A DNA stretch of 64,000 nucleotides from Sipunculus nudus (taxonomy: Eukaryota; Annelida; Sipuncula; Golfingiida; Sipunculidae), in assembly GCA_026874595.1 (NCBI GenBank), contig CM049309.1, positions 42,485,079 through 42,549,078 on the forward strand, read 5' to 3'. Under the pieces are notes generated by a model. That model saw only the letters and a list, made by a program, of their open reading frames with translations. It had not been told where the DNA came from and searched no databases. Of this stretch, positions 1 to 12,400 are shown piece by piece. The translations under genes and the position numbers were made by a program. Positions within the stretch are counted from its first letter, which is position 1. The number at the start of each line of letters is the position of its first letter.

Positions 1-469
1 TTTTAAATGTGATTTATATAGAGTATTTGCCCCATCCTACTGAATCTGTTCTGCATCTGTGACTGTTATGGTTCATGATCTATGGCCCTTCCACCAAGTT
101 GGCACATTATTTTGATATATAGCATTTTTCTTGTGTAGCTCAATCTGTTTTGGATATATGCAAGTATTACTTTGCTGTCAAATGTACATATACTTTATGA
201 AGTAGATTGGATAATGCTGTGCATTTATAACTTAAAAAGGCCATATACAATTAAATTGGTTAAATAAAAAAAATTATAGCTCACACAGATGTTAGGGAGA
301 GAAACAACTTTGTTAGCAAACTAAATTTGACTGTGAACGTTTCCAAACAATTCATTACTGTGTCGTATATTGTTTAACATCATTATATTTTAACTTGGGT
401 AATTCATACAATAATCTATACCTTACAGTTCCAATATTAGCGTCTAATGTATTACTTTCATTTTTTCAG

Positions 470-547
470 GACTGGAGTGATTACGATGAAAAAGCAAATG
501 AGTCTGTAGGCATCTATGAAGTAGAAAGCAAATTTGTGAAAGTCTGA
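470..547 (+). CDS. CZIB: CZIB (C1orf123/UPF0587) homologue, terminal coding exon
   Basis: A polypyrimidine tract and CAG acceptor end at 469. They are followed by 25 codons (DWSDYDEKANESVGIYEVES, then KFVKV) and a TGA at 545-547. The segment DW(S/T)DYDEKA.ESVGIYEV....FVK matches, from memory, the extreme C-terminus of human CXXC-motif zinc-binding protein CZIB, a small cytosolic protein with paired CXXC motifs. Those motifs would lie in exons to the left of this window, so only the 3' end is present. Bases 1-469 read as the preceding intron. The match is short but distinctive; a search with the full gene would settle it. Confidence 0.72.
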   Translation, partial: DWSDYDEKANESVGIYEVESKFVKV

Positions 548-1763
548 AGATGTTGGAATGGAATATCTTGGAATAAATGGAACCAGCAGAGAAGACAAAC
601 ATTGAGTTGATTGTGATGAATGCAAGAAACCATCAGAATACTTGGTTTTGTAGATTATTTGGTATGTTTGTTTTAGAGAATATGGGTTTATTCTCTTAAA
701 TCTTCAGTATGTCAATTGATGCTATATGAGGTAACAGACTTTGCATTCAGGACTTATCTTTTAAAGTATTTGAGAAATTTAGAAAATGATGCTTTGGTTT
801 GGATTATAATACTATGGAAGAAAACTGATTTTGCAGGTGATCATTTGTTTCTTATGATGATGGCGGTTCAGTTTGCCTTAGTTACAGTAGGTATAGTGGT
901 GTTGAATACCTGTGCTCTGATGAGGCAAATATTCATCTGCACTACAAAAGGAAGTTCTTTTGCTCTTGTACTTATCACAGTACAGAATCATCTTTGTCTT
1001 ATTTAAAGTCAAACATGTTACAAGAGGCAGATCTGTTTAGTTTTAAGAAAAAATCCATGGATTTAGATACGATTTTGCACCATTTTATGATGCTATATCA
1101 TTTTTGTCCAAGCAAAATTGGAACCTGTTTTATTCTTTATTTGATGTCTGTATTACAGATGTAGAAAAATTCTTATTATTGTACTACAGTCCATTGATCA
1201 TTCTTTTTGTTCCACTTTGCTGTGGTCCATGCATGTACGTCACTAGATATTATTTAGTTAGTAACAATAAAATAATAGGTATTCTTTTGTTGCATATCAT
1301 GCTTATTTGTTAAAGATCCAAATTGAAATGTTGTACTTAAAAAGGACAGGACTCTTGCATTTTGTTTTTGATATTGATTAATGAGCTTTGCACAACTGAT
1401 AACTTGCAAGTTACATACGTGCATATATAACTATGCATATATATGCTTTTTAGGTTAGACCTGACCTGTTATGATGTTCAGTCAGGTATAGCAACTGAGG
1501 CGAGATGGTCTTGATTTTTTAGGATGTGAATGACTGAAGATTGGTTTTTGTTTTTAATATAACATATATACATGCTTTATTTGTCTCATTTATTATTCAG
1601 CTGGTAAAGTTGTCTTAAAAAGCAGGAGTAAAATGGAAAAGAAAATTTGGTAAGATTTATGGCATCATTAAAGTAAATATTTACAGTATATACACACATA
1701 ATTTTTGCATTTTCACATAATAAAAACAGAATTTCATAGAACTTTTCTGTATTATTCCATTTT
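548..1763 (+). other. Probable 3' UTR and downstream flank of the CZIB homologue
   Basis: AT-rich sequence without convincing coding potential follows the CZIB stop. An AATAAA hexamer lies at 1719-1724, which would give a long 3' UTR; an earlier cleavage site cannot be excluded. The short open frames here (for example 716-1006) have no recognisable domains and are probably chance. Confidence 0.4.
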
Positions 1764-3848
1764 TAGCTCAGCTGACTATAAGTCATCTGAGCTATAGGCG
1801 TGGTCCATTGTCCGTCGTCCGTCCATCCGTCCGTCCGTAGATGTGGCACGTTTTGAAACCGTAAGACCTAGGAATCCAAAATTCAGCATAATGTTAGATG
1901 TCCCCAAGATCTCCTACCAAGCCGAAAACTGGGTCTTTGCAACTTCGTTCCTTTGAGAAATTAAGGAAAAACCTCAATTTTTTATTAAAACCTATTTTCA
2001 CACTTCAGGACGGCCTAATGTCAAAACCACTCATCTGTTTTTCCTCATATTTACCATAAATATTCCTCTATATAGTTCCTATGTACATGCCAGAAATTAT
2101 GTCTGTATTATTTAATTTAAAAAAGTTATGGGCCCAAACATAATGCATTTTGTAAAAAATCAGGAAAGATATTTGATCACTTAACACAAAAAATGTTAAA
2201 GCTATGGACCTTTTTTCCAGTAATATAACTTTAATTAATCAAAATTAAATTGTATACCCAAAATTAGATGAAAATCTTTTAAATTTTTTAAAATATTAAT
2301 AAAAATAAAAAAATGGTACCTTAAATTTTGCCCAAATTTGACCATGGCACGTTTTTTTCCTGTAAGTACTGTGGATTTAATTTTCTCAGCATGTTTTTGT
2401 TAGCATTTCAACTGTTAACACCAAAAATTTGAAACCAGTTGATCAAAAACTGTAGATTTTATTCAAGTTTTCAGCACCATGTAACATATTGTTAACATCA
2501 AGCTAGTGTTATGCAGTTTGCAAGAGCTCAGCTCCCCTGCTTCAGCTCTTAAGTTCCTTAAATTCGGCATACAGGTAGATGTCTCCAAAATCCCCTACCA
2601 TGCCAAGAATTTGGTCACTAGGACTTAATACCTTTGAGATATTAATGAAAAACTTCATTTTCCATTAAAAACCCATTGTTACACTTCAAGACTGCCTAAT
2701 ATCAAAACCACTGATCTGACTTTAATCATAAATAATATACATATTTTTCATTCTCTATGCACATGCCAGAATGATGTCAGTATTGTGTAATTGTTTTAAG
2801 TTATGGGCCCAAACATAATGCACTTTGTAAAAAATCAAGAAATATATTTACTCCCTTAACAAGGGCATTGCTGAAGCTAGAGATTTTTTTGTCAGGGATG
2901 TAACATTATTTAATCAAGATTCAATTGAATACCCAAAATTGGTTCTGAATTTTTCAAATTTTACAAGTTATTAGTATAAATAAAAAATTAGTACCTTAAA
3001 TTTTGCCCAACTGTGACCATGGCACGTTTGTTTCCCATGAGCACTGTTGATATAATTTTCATATCATGCATACATAAGGATTTCAGCTTTTTAGTTTAGA
3101 AAGCTGAAAGAAATTGGCCAAAAATTGTAGCTTTTATTAATGTTTTTTATGAGACCCTGTCAGACTTTGGCTCTCTCCAGCCCCTCTTGAGTCACCTGTA
3201 TTATGCATGCTTGAGGCGAGGCATACACGGAATCCAGGCAGCTTATGGCCAGCCACAGTTGATCCAGGTGTCCAACCCAACTCATCTAGTAGTTTTAACC
3301 AACAACATAACAATAAACAATAAATTAATAAATTTTTATTGGTTTTTAATAACAAATTAAAGAAAAATAGAAAAGGAATTTGTTAGTTTATAATAACAGG
3401 AAATTAACTTGCAGTTACTGATGATATAGGAATCTGGTATCGATGGGTAGAATGTCACGTATTCCAAATAACACCATGCAGTCACCTATGGCATTTTTCA
3501 GTTCAATTTTAATGATAAAGAAGTAAATCATATTATTCATTACTAATCATTAGGAATCATATGAAGGGAATTAATGATAGACAAAGATGCAGTTGATAAT
3601 ATTAATCTAGATTCGTACTGTGTCTAGTGTGTACATTGATGTGAAATTAGTCCAAAATGAATTTTTTACAGTTATTTTTTAATATAAATAAAAGCCATAA
3701 AACCAGGTACTTATGATCATTGTTTAAATGTGTGAATTTTGTATATTCTGGATTCTCAACATCATTGTTTGGTGAAAACTGAATAAATACCAGACATGGT
3801 GCGAATACTTTGTAATTGTATTTAAATACGAATATGATTATGTACTCC
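1764..3848 (+). mobile_element. Repeat family R, copy 1 (noncoding, 5' end intact)
   Basis: The copy begins TTTTTAGCTCAGCTGACTAT, has the family's GTCCGTCC-rich segment at about 1810-1840, and then two diverged tandem internal blocks. It is nearly collinear with 38580-40720, so the two are paralogous insertions. It stops matching at about 3848, where a different tandem repeat starts, and it lacks the family's 3' terminus. No transposase or reverse transcriptase frame is present, so it is probably non-autonomous. Other copies lie at 29418-32652, 38580-41213 and 52246-54153. Confidence 0.65.
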
Positions 3849-4512
3849 TATGATCACCACCTGAAGATAATGAATTTAGCAAACAAAAGTATTAAAAAAG
3901 TATTAACCCCTGAAAAGATAATGAAAAAATTATTAAGTGAAATCTTGCCTGATAAAAGCGTCAGGTATGAAAGTATATTTATATGATATATATTCCAATA
4001 TTCTATAAATCAAGTGATTCTGTAAAACATTTTTTCATTCACAGAAAAAAGATTATCTCCACTAAAAGAGTAAAATGCTGCAATTAATTATGAAATATTA
4101 AAAGAGCATGTCTACTCCACTCAGCTGATTTAGGTAAACCGCCTATGATCACCACCTGAAGATAATGAATTTAGCAAACGAAGGTATAAAAAAGTATTAA
4201 CCCCTGAAAAAGTATAAAATGAAATCTTGCCTGATAAAAGCGTCAGGTATGAAAGTATACTTATATGATATATATTCCAATATTCTATAAATCAAGTGAT
4301 TCCGTAAAACATTTTTTCATTCACAGAAAAAAGATTATCTCTGCTAAAAGAGTAAAATGCTGCAATTATGAAATATTAAAAGAGCATGTCTACTCCACTC
4401 AGCTGGTTTAGGTAAACCGCCTATGATCACCACCTGAAGATAATGAATTTAGCAAACAAAAGTATAAAAAAGTATTAACCCCTGAAAAAGTATAAAGTGA
4501 AATCTTGCCTGA
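3849..4512 (+). repeat. Tandem repeat, unit about 280-290 bp, 2.3 copies
   Basis: The string CCTATGATCACCACCTGAAG recurs at about 3850, 4142 and 4420. The copies are nearly identical and differ by small indels. The third copy is cut off shortly before a poly(C) tract. No reading frame spans the unit. Confidence 0.8.
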
Positions 4513-4523
4513 AACGAAATTCC

Positions 4524-4703
4524 CCCCCCCCCCCCCTCAGTAAAATGACAGGTTTACTTGGGTTGGATCACAGTCGCTCGAAACCCTATTTGTGGTTGTT
4601 TTTATCGAAAAATGGACGAAACCGTGCACTATATATGAGTGTATCTATTTGAATGCATATTTACAATATATAGGTCTACATCAAAGGGGGGGGGGGGGGG
4701 GGC
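4524..4703. repeat. Poly(C) and poly(G) tracts bracketing a 140-bp segment
   Basis: A run of about 17 C lies at about 4524-4540 and a run of about 18 G at about 4686-4702. On one strand the two runs could pair as an inverted repeat around unique sequence. No gene is seen between them. Confidence 0.8.
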
Positions 4704-5218
4704 GCACTGCCAAATGACACAGGCTTTGTAAACGGCGGTATTGATTAGGGTCGTGCGTTCACAGCAAAATACTATTTATAGTGACATACTTACAAAGAAA
4801 TATAAAGATAACAGATGGCCATGGAATATTTGATTATTGTCGACAACAAAGCTCGATCAAGAGCATTTTCAGATATGAGAGACGCCAAATTCAATGGACA
4901 TGGTAAACACATGCTGCAACCTGTTGAGAATTCTCAATACTATACGAAACAAGTAAAAATCAATTTAAAAAGTCCTTTTCCAAAATTAAATTATATCATT
5001 TGTACATAACGGAACCGGAAATGAAACTGTACAACATAGTATTGTTTCTTCACAATTTATTGATCAAGGTTTTATAAATGACCCGGAAGCGATTCTGCCA
5101 TTTAAATAAATAGACTGGATTCTACTTTAAGAAAATTTAGGGGTACAAGACTATTTACTGGTTCCTGAATCTTTCAAACACGAGGAGACGAAGTTGGCAG
5201 CAGCGCATGTGTGTGCAG

Positions 5219-5263
5219 GCGTATATGCGTGAACAAATCACACAGTTGTTCACGCATATACGC
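5219..5263. other. Perfect 18-bp inverted repeat with 9-nt loop
   Basis: Left arm 5219-5236 and right arm 5246-5263 are exact reverse complements (GCGTATATGCGTGAACAA against its complement) around the loop ATCACACAG. A (TA)n tract begins about 13 bp downstream. No gene context explains it; it may be a transposon end or a local palindrome. Confidence 0.85.
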
Positions 5264-5270
5264 ACTGTGT

Positions 5271-5275
<5 letters not shown>

Positions 5276-5310
<35 letters not shown>

Positions 5311-6114
5311 GGCTTATACTAATATAGCTTCGTCTGCTCGTCCGCCCGTTATAGACTGGCATGTTTGAAAACCTTTAGACCTCCTGATCCAAAATTCAGC
5401 ATACTGTTTGATGTCCCCAAGTTCTCCTATCAAACCCCAAAACTGGGTAGAAATTGCAACTTATTTACTAATTAAAAGATATTACAGAAAACCTCAAACA
5501 TATGTTTTTACACTTAAGGACTGCCTTATATCAAAACCATGCTTTATCTGTTTTTGTTCATATTTCGCATAGAGATTCTCTTTATATTTCCTCTCTGCAT
5601 GCTAGAAATTGGGTCAATATTAGCCCATACGTACTTTCTTTAAGTTATAGGCTCGAATATATAGGCCTAATGCACTTTGTAAAAAATCTGGAAAGATATT
5701 TAGGCCTATACTTACTCCACATGGTCATTGTTTAAGCTAGGCTAGGCATTCTTTCCCCAAAGATAATTGTTTACCAGAAATAAGAATCTTAATTGTATTT
5801 TTTTTTAAATTGTAAGCATTTATGTAAAATCAGCACCTTAAATTTTGCCCAGCTCTGATCATGGCACATTTTCCCCCTGTAAAGACTATATTGATTGTTC
5901 ATATATATAGGCCCTAAGGATTTACTGTAATCTTTTAGAAACTGAAATTTGAAAATAAAATAAAAGCTAAAACATATGGGACTAGAAATGGATTCTTTAT
6001 TTGGAGGCCCTATTGTATTCACTTGCATGTCGAACCTCCAGGCAGCCCACTTCTGGTCACTGCATGGAGGTCGTTTATTACTGCTCTGCATAAGGGAAAC
6101 CTAGCTGATTAATG

Positions 6115-6206
<92 letters not shown>

Positions 6207-6900
6207 TAGGGGAGCTAGGGGTGTACAGTAATTCTCATATCACCCCCCCCCCCCCCCCCCGGCCCCCCCCCCCCCCCCCGCCACATGTCACACTTGCAGC
6301 AATTGATCTAGTGCCAATATACACCAAGTATAATGCAATAATTGTTATTGTTTGAACTGTATTTTCTCTACTCCAATGTACAAAATTTTACGACCATATG
6401 ATGTCATATATGTTGTGGTAATGGAGCATGTTTAAGGAAAAACCTTTTGAATAATTGTAACAAATTCAAATATAATTAAACCTACCAGTATGCATAATTT
6501 GATAATATATGAGCCAGATTATGGATAAATAATGATGCAAATTGGAACTGTGAATTCTGAATAAAGTTATATTTTCAGAGATATATTATTTTGCAAATTT
6601 ATAAACATATTTTTTGTAATAAAAAAATAAAATACATCTCTATGTATAATGTGATGTTATATGAGCAAAATAAGAGATAAATGATGATGCAATTTAGAAT
6701 TGTGATTCACCTTAAATATTAAAATGTATATGATATATTATACTAATTTGATATAATAAAAGATGAGGATCAAATGCAAAGATTTGTTTATTATTTTCCT
6801 GCCTCAGCAGAATGTGAAATAAAGTGATCAGCTTTGTTTGTCCATCACTCTATTTTAGATATTTAATAACCATGATTCATTATACTATCATATTAAGGTA
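5276..6900. repeat. Diverged R-family segment with (TA)n and poly(C) blocks
   Basis: (TA)n at about 5276-5302 is followed by sequence related to the R family from about 5320 (GTCCGCCCG, then the AAAATTCAGCATA.TG.T.GATGTCCCC segment). A long (TA)n array lies at about 6116-6204. Next is a block starting GTGTACAGTAATTCTCATAT with poly(C) at 6243-6279. That last block also occurs at about 53080-53790, inside R copy 5. No coding sequence is supported. Confidence 0.6.
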
Positions 6901-7425
6901 TACCCACCGTCCTTCCACTCGTCCGTCCGTCCATCCGTCCGTTAACTTTTAGTGTCGCCGCGATAACTTATCCGGGCTTTGATGGATTTTCACCAAACTT
7001 ACCATATTTCAATAGATTATAATCTCGCCACGCACATTTAATAAGGTCACGGACGGGTCACTAGGCTACCTTGTGGTGCCGCGATAACTTGTGAAGAATA
7101 ATGAGGGATTTTGAATATGAAGAAGGATTTTGATCAAACTCATCAGAAATATTAATCAATAAAATATTTCGCCTACGTATGATTTCCAGCAAAATCCACG
7201 CATATTTAATGAGGTCAGAAGTCATCGCACTTTGGAGGCACCTTAATTGGTGACCTAACAAAAATATCTATATTGATTTTCAAGAAACTCATTACACATA
7301 TTTACCAATAAAGTTTCTCACCTCAATTAAATTCCTCAGTATATTTCACGCATGTTCATTGAGGTCAGAGCTAGGTCACTAGACAAAAGACGGCGTATTA
7401 TGCACGTTTGCGGTGTTCTTGTTTT
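6893..7425 (+). repeat. Interspersed repeat family B, copy 1
   Basis: Starts near TATACCCACCGTCC and a GTCCGTCC tract, contains GTTAACTTTTAGTGTCGCCG, and ends near TTATGCACGTTTGCGGTG. Related copies lie at about 35503-35905 and 59862-60318. Inside the copy, a segment with AACTTGTGAAGAATA and ATTTAATGAGGTCAGA is repeated in diverged form. No reading frame is supported. Confidence 0.6.
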
Positions 7426-7573
7426 TTCTTTTTCTTTATTAGCTTGATGGCCTGTTGAATTGAAATTTCATATCCTATATGTATATGCAGAGATGTTGTA
7501 ACTCATTCCGACTACAGATTTGTGCGTCAAGTTGCTCACTCACAATTATACGTCCGCTTCCATTGCACGTATA

Positions 7574-7580
7574 TGTTTAT

Positions 7581-7642
<62 letters not shown>
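7574..7642. repeat. (CT)n followed by (TA)n microsatellite
   Basis: About 40 bp of CT repeat runs directly into about 28 bp of TA repeat. The compound microsatellite lies 520 bp upstream of the ISOC2 start codon. Confidence 0.9.
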
Positions 7643-8161
7643 ACATGCAGGATTATTAAAAACTGAATTAAACTGGACATAAAACGGAGCTTAATATGGA
7701 GGATCGTTTAATTACATTTTTATTTCATACAGTGTAAAATATATGTATGTATATACCCCACATAATGTATGATAGCTGGTCATCATATACTTCAACGGAT
7801 CTTTAAAAAGGAACTAGGACCATTTAAAGAACTAATTGAAATCTTAATTATAAGGATAAACATTTTATTATTTATTTTTTATATTGCGGCTTTTATAATG
7901 CCTATAGCTAGCCCGAGGCCCATCCCGTGTTAACTCATAACTAAATTTCAGTCCCAATATTAAAATGATAATTCCAGTACTTTCTTTTGGGATAGATAGA
8001 ATATTCTTAATTTGATAAACTCTGTTCATAGCCGACTCAATTGCGCTTTACGAATGTACAAATTAAGTATGTGTGAAGAACGCCGAAAAAAGACCCACTC
8101 AGAAAAAAACCCACATATGCGTGGAGGTTATACCAAATCATGTGACCTGAATGTGTCCAAA

Positions 8162-8293
8162 ATGGCAGCCACCATGAACACGTTAGGAGATATAGACCCC
8201 TCGAAAACCGTGTTCTTTTTGTGTGATATGCAAGAACGGTTCAGGCCGGCCATTAAATACTTCGATGATATATTGGAAGTGTCAAAAAGACTG
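8162..8293 (+). CDS. ISOC2: ISOC2 exon 1
   Basis: 44 codons, ending CTG|GTGAGC. Contains the catalytic-Asp motif [10 protein letters not shown]. The open frame extends upstream to 8012, but that part has no resemblance to the family and is probably 5' UTR. Confidence 0.9.
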
Positions 8294-9399
8294 GTGAGCA
8301 GTTGCTTTTATCCGTGAAACCATACTTAAACCGCTTGTTGGTATATGGCCTTGAACTTTGGTAACCGGTGGCAAGCCGATCACAGTGTCCACCTTGGTGC
8401 AGTGGTGAAACAGACTACTATAGACCCTGTGCAGTGTCATACATACTTCAACTGATCACCCATCACAGTTATTAAATCTGCAAGCAGATTATAAAGCATA
8501 ATTTTACCTACATTATCATGTTTTTATATTGGCCATAATCTGATAAACTTATAATATCAGTCTTTTTTTATCAGATGGATTCAAGCCGCAATTTCAAATT
8601 CAGGCAGTGATAAGACCAAGCTAGGCAATATGCTCACTGTTTGAACTAATGACTTAATCCACCTAATATAATCTCAACTGATGCAACATCACCACATTGA
8701 AAACTTGTTGTATGTTTATTGTAATTAAGTGAAGCAAACTGAATAGCCTGTAGCATTAATTTTAGAGTTAGTAATTAATTAAGTTTGAATTAATTATGTT
8801 GTATAGTTTACTCCCAGTTAAATGCAATTTATCCTTGGAACAGAAGTTAAAGAAGAAAAGTTTAATTTAGTTCAAGTAAAGTTTTGCTGTTTGAAAGAAT
8901 AAAATGTGAATAATACATTTTTCAGGTTGCTGTTACGAAATTGTTAGAAGTCCCTCTAGTTGTCACAGAACAGGTATGTATGACTAAATAAAACCTTTTT
9001 ATCACCATTCTTGTCAGACAGGTTTAATCCGACTCAATATTATTAGGCTCTGCCACATATTGGGACCAATATCCATTTCATCATACAGTTAGAGTTTCTA
9101 CAATACAAGAGGCAGACTACACACCACTCAATTTAACCAGTGACAACAGGTGTCACAATTACTCCATGCTAGTGTGTCACTCTTCAAGGTTAGCCTGCTA
9201 ACACAAACTGTAACAAATTCTGGCTATCAGTCCCTCGAGTCAGCAAGGCTCCCAGCGAGGTATTCAAACGCATATATATGACTGTCTTCTTCACTGTCTC
9301 TTCTGAACTTGCTGATAATGATTTGCCTCTAGCAAATATGTCAGCAAATGTATAAAAATGAAGGTCCAAGTTCAATTTTAGTTGCTATCAAAACCATGA

Positions 9400-9441
<42 letters not shown>

Positions 9442-12400
9442 TTGGTGTCAGAATGGTGTACTCCGGATCTGTTGTATATGACAGGTTTATATTGTAGACA
9501 CTTTCACTGTATGGATATCTGACTCAATATATGGCAAGACCTAATAATATTGAGTCTGGACTAAATCAGGCTACATTCTTATATGAGCTTGTTCAGATCA
9601 TAAGTATAATAAACAGTAAAACTAAACATAAAGTGGCCTCTCTCCCACCTGCATGAATCTCTATATCAGCCCATGTAATTTTTTTTCTGTAATGTGATAC
9701 ATTTCATGATTTACAAAGGTCCTCTTTTATAGTGCAAATCACACTTCATATTCAGAGAAAGGATGTATATCCTAGTTTTATGGTGGATTTTAGTGGGCAT
9801 GTTTTTATAATCAAGCAGTGACTTAAGTGACATGAAGACACCATATAAATCAGGGGAAATCTTGAAAATTAGTTCTCCATTTATTAGAGTAAGGAAAAAG
9901 TCAGAAAGCTGGCAAATTTGAGAAAATGCCTCAAATAAAGGAAGAGTTAAGGAAATTTGACTGGACCAAAAGAGAATATTTTCTATTTATTTTTTCTCAT
10001 GTTCACATATTATATCCACTGGATGATTTGCTAAGAATTTTCAGTGTGGAAAAAGGTGTATGTTCAATTATCCTTGATTTTGTAAAATCATCAAGGAAAA
10101 TGCAGAGGAATTTCAGGGAGCTTTTTTCCTCAGGAACCCTTGAAGAAATAACAGTGTATATCTATACACTGTAGGGTCCCAAGATTTTACCTTGGCCCAA
10201 GTGTTTGTCGAAGTTTGTCCTTTCAAAAGTTTAACCTAAATAAAGGGTATCAAAATATCATATGTTGTAGGCATGTGAATTGTGAGGCCTTTAGAATCGA
10301 TTCAATTATCGATTCAATTCCTAATTAAGTAGAAAGTTTCAGACTTTTAAAATATAAATTTGAGCAAAATGGATGTTAATAAATTTTAGTAAATAGAAAA
10401 AAAGATGTAGCTTTCTCTCTGTTTGTTGCCGCCATATATGCTTCTATGCAAGTGGAGTGGTGCACCAGCAAACATTAATTGAAATGAACAAATTCAGAGG
10501 TTTATAATCGATTACAATTTAATCAAGAGCTTGCAATTCAATGCATTGATTCTTCATTGCATTGTTACACCCCTAATATTTTTGTTTGACAAAGTGAAAC
10601 AAATTTTAATTTATTCAACCAACTTGTACCAGGATTTTAACAAGAATTCAGTACACAGTGAACAACAGCATGCCATGATCATTTCTGTCATGGGGTCATA
10701 TCAGGTTTTTCAATTCTAGTTTAATTCCTGTTCATGAATGTTTATGGAACTTGAATTCCAATTCAATTAAAATACCTGATACAATAAAAAAAATTGCAAT
10801 CCTTTGAACACAAGACGGTAGACCTGTCATTTTATGTGGTGATAGTCAGATATTTTAAATCCAGTTCTGGTAATGGAGATTGAGCAGCATTTCCCATTGC
10901 CAATCCGAGGCAGCTTTCTTTGGCTTTGGTGTAAACAGTAGTTTATTGAATCATCAATAAGGATCGGAAAACAGGGCATAGCCCTATATTAATTCCTCTC
11001 CTAAGATACAAGATATATTTTAACATGTTTCAAAAGATAATTGTACAATGCAATCAAATACAATTCAGTGACGAAGAAATCCCTACTATTAATGTTTTAA
11101 AGGTCCTTGTGTTCTCAGTATTCATTGATAATTAAATAAAAATTATAAATAGGTGCTATAATAATATAACAAGAAATTACAATTTGTGTGGAACACAAAA
11201 GAAAATGTACCGCAATAAACATTTGGGCTATGTTTACAATTGGCCTTGCAATAAGAACATGATCAGGCTCCATACACTAATATTTATATAATATTTCTCT
11301 TAGAATCGACCACTCTCTTCAATAAAACAGTAAATTTTCTCAAATAGTTGAAGGTTATCTATGTTTGGTTTGTTTTTGTCACCATACAGGAAAATTTCAA
11401 TTTTTTTCATCTCACACGGCATGCCTCTTAGTAATTCTGTTCGTTTATTGGTATACATAGGACATGAGAAAAAATAGTGATCTGGCGTCTCGTCAGACGA
11501 ACCACACGCACAAATAGCATCTTCTACACAATTATTAAGAAATAAATGCCATTTCAAAGCACTACATCCTATACGCATCTGAGTGTGTACGATCTGAACG
11601 CTGCGGTTTCCTGTAAAAGTATAATAGTATGGTGGTGGTACTTCATCATTTTTACACAGGTGCTTTTTAAAAATTGACAAATTTTCTGAATTTCTAACGA
11701 TTTCACTGAGAGTGTTCCATTCTTCACAAGTGGAGCACAGGAAAGACCGTTGCCTTACTTCTGTACGGCACATAGGGGAAACGAGATTTTCAGCATTTCT
11801 TAAATTGTAACTGCTTGTTTGTCCTACCTGTCTTGGTACTAAGTCACAAAGATACACTGGAGCTATACCATTAAACATCTTATAAAATAGCATAAGTTTA
11901 TGTCTCTTTCTCCGAGTAGATAGTGGTTGCCACCCGGTTTCTTTGTACAATAAGCCGTGGCTTGTACCTCTGCGTGCACCAGTTACTATGCGCGCTGCAC
12001 TTAACTGCACTGATTCTAATTTAACTGCCTCTGCCTTAGTGCAACCATCCCAAACCACATCTGCATATTCAAGAACAGGTCTGATAAAAGTTAAATACAG
12101 TTTCTCTAAGGCTCTCCTGTCAAATTTATACATATAGCTTCTCAAAACATCTAACCTTTTATTTGCCTTATTACATATATAATCTATGTGATCTCTCCAA
12201 CTACATTTACCATTTAAAATCAAACCTAGATGTTTGTGTATCTCAACTTCTTGCACTTCATGGTCACCAATATGAATAGCTTCATGGGTCGCTTTTTTTA
12301 GGGCGAATGATAATTTTTCTGTTTTTTGTGCATTAAAAGTTACATACCACATATTCGCCCAACTTTGTATTCTTTCAAGATCGACATTTAGACATCGAGA

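Noticed and set aside
8012-8161. Extended ISOC2 N-terminus from the first in-frame ATG
   Set aside because: No resemblance to the family; the starts at 8162 or 8174 fit the known length and have better context.
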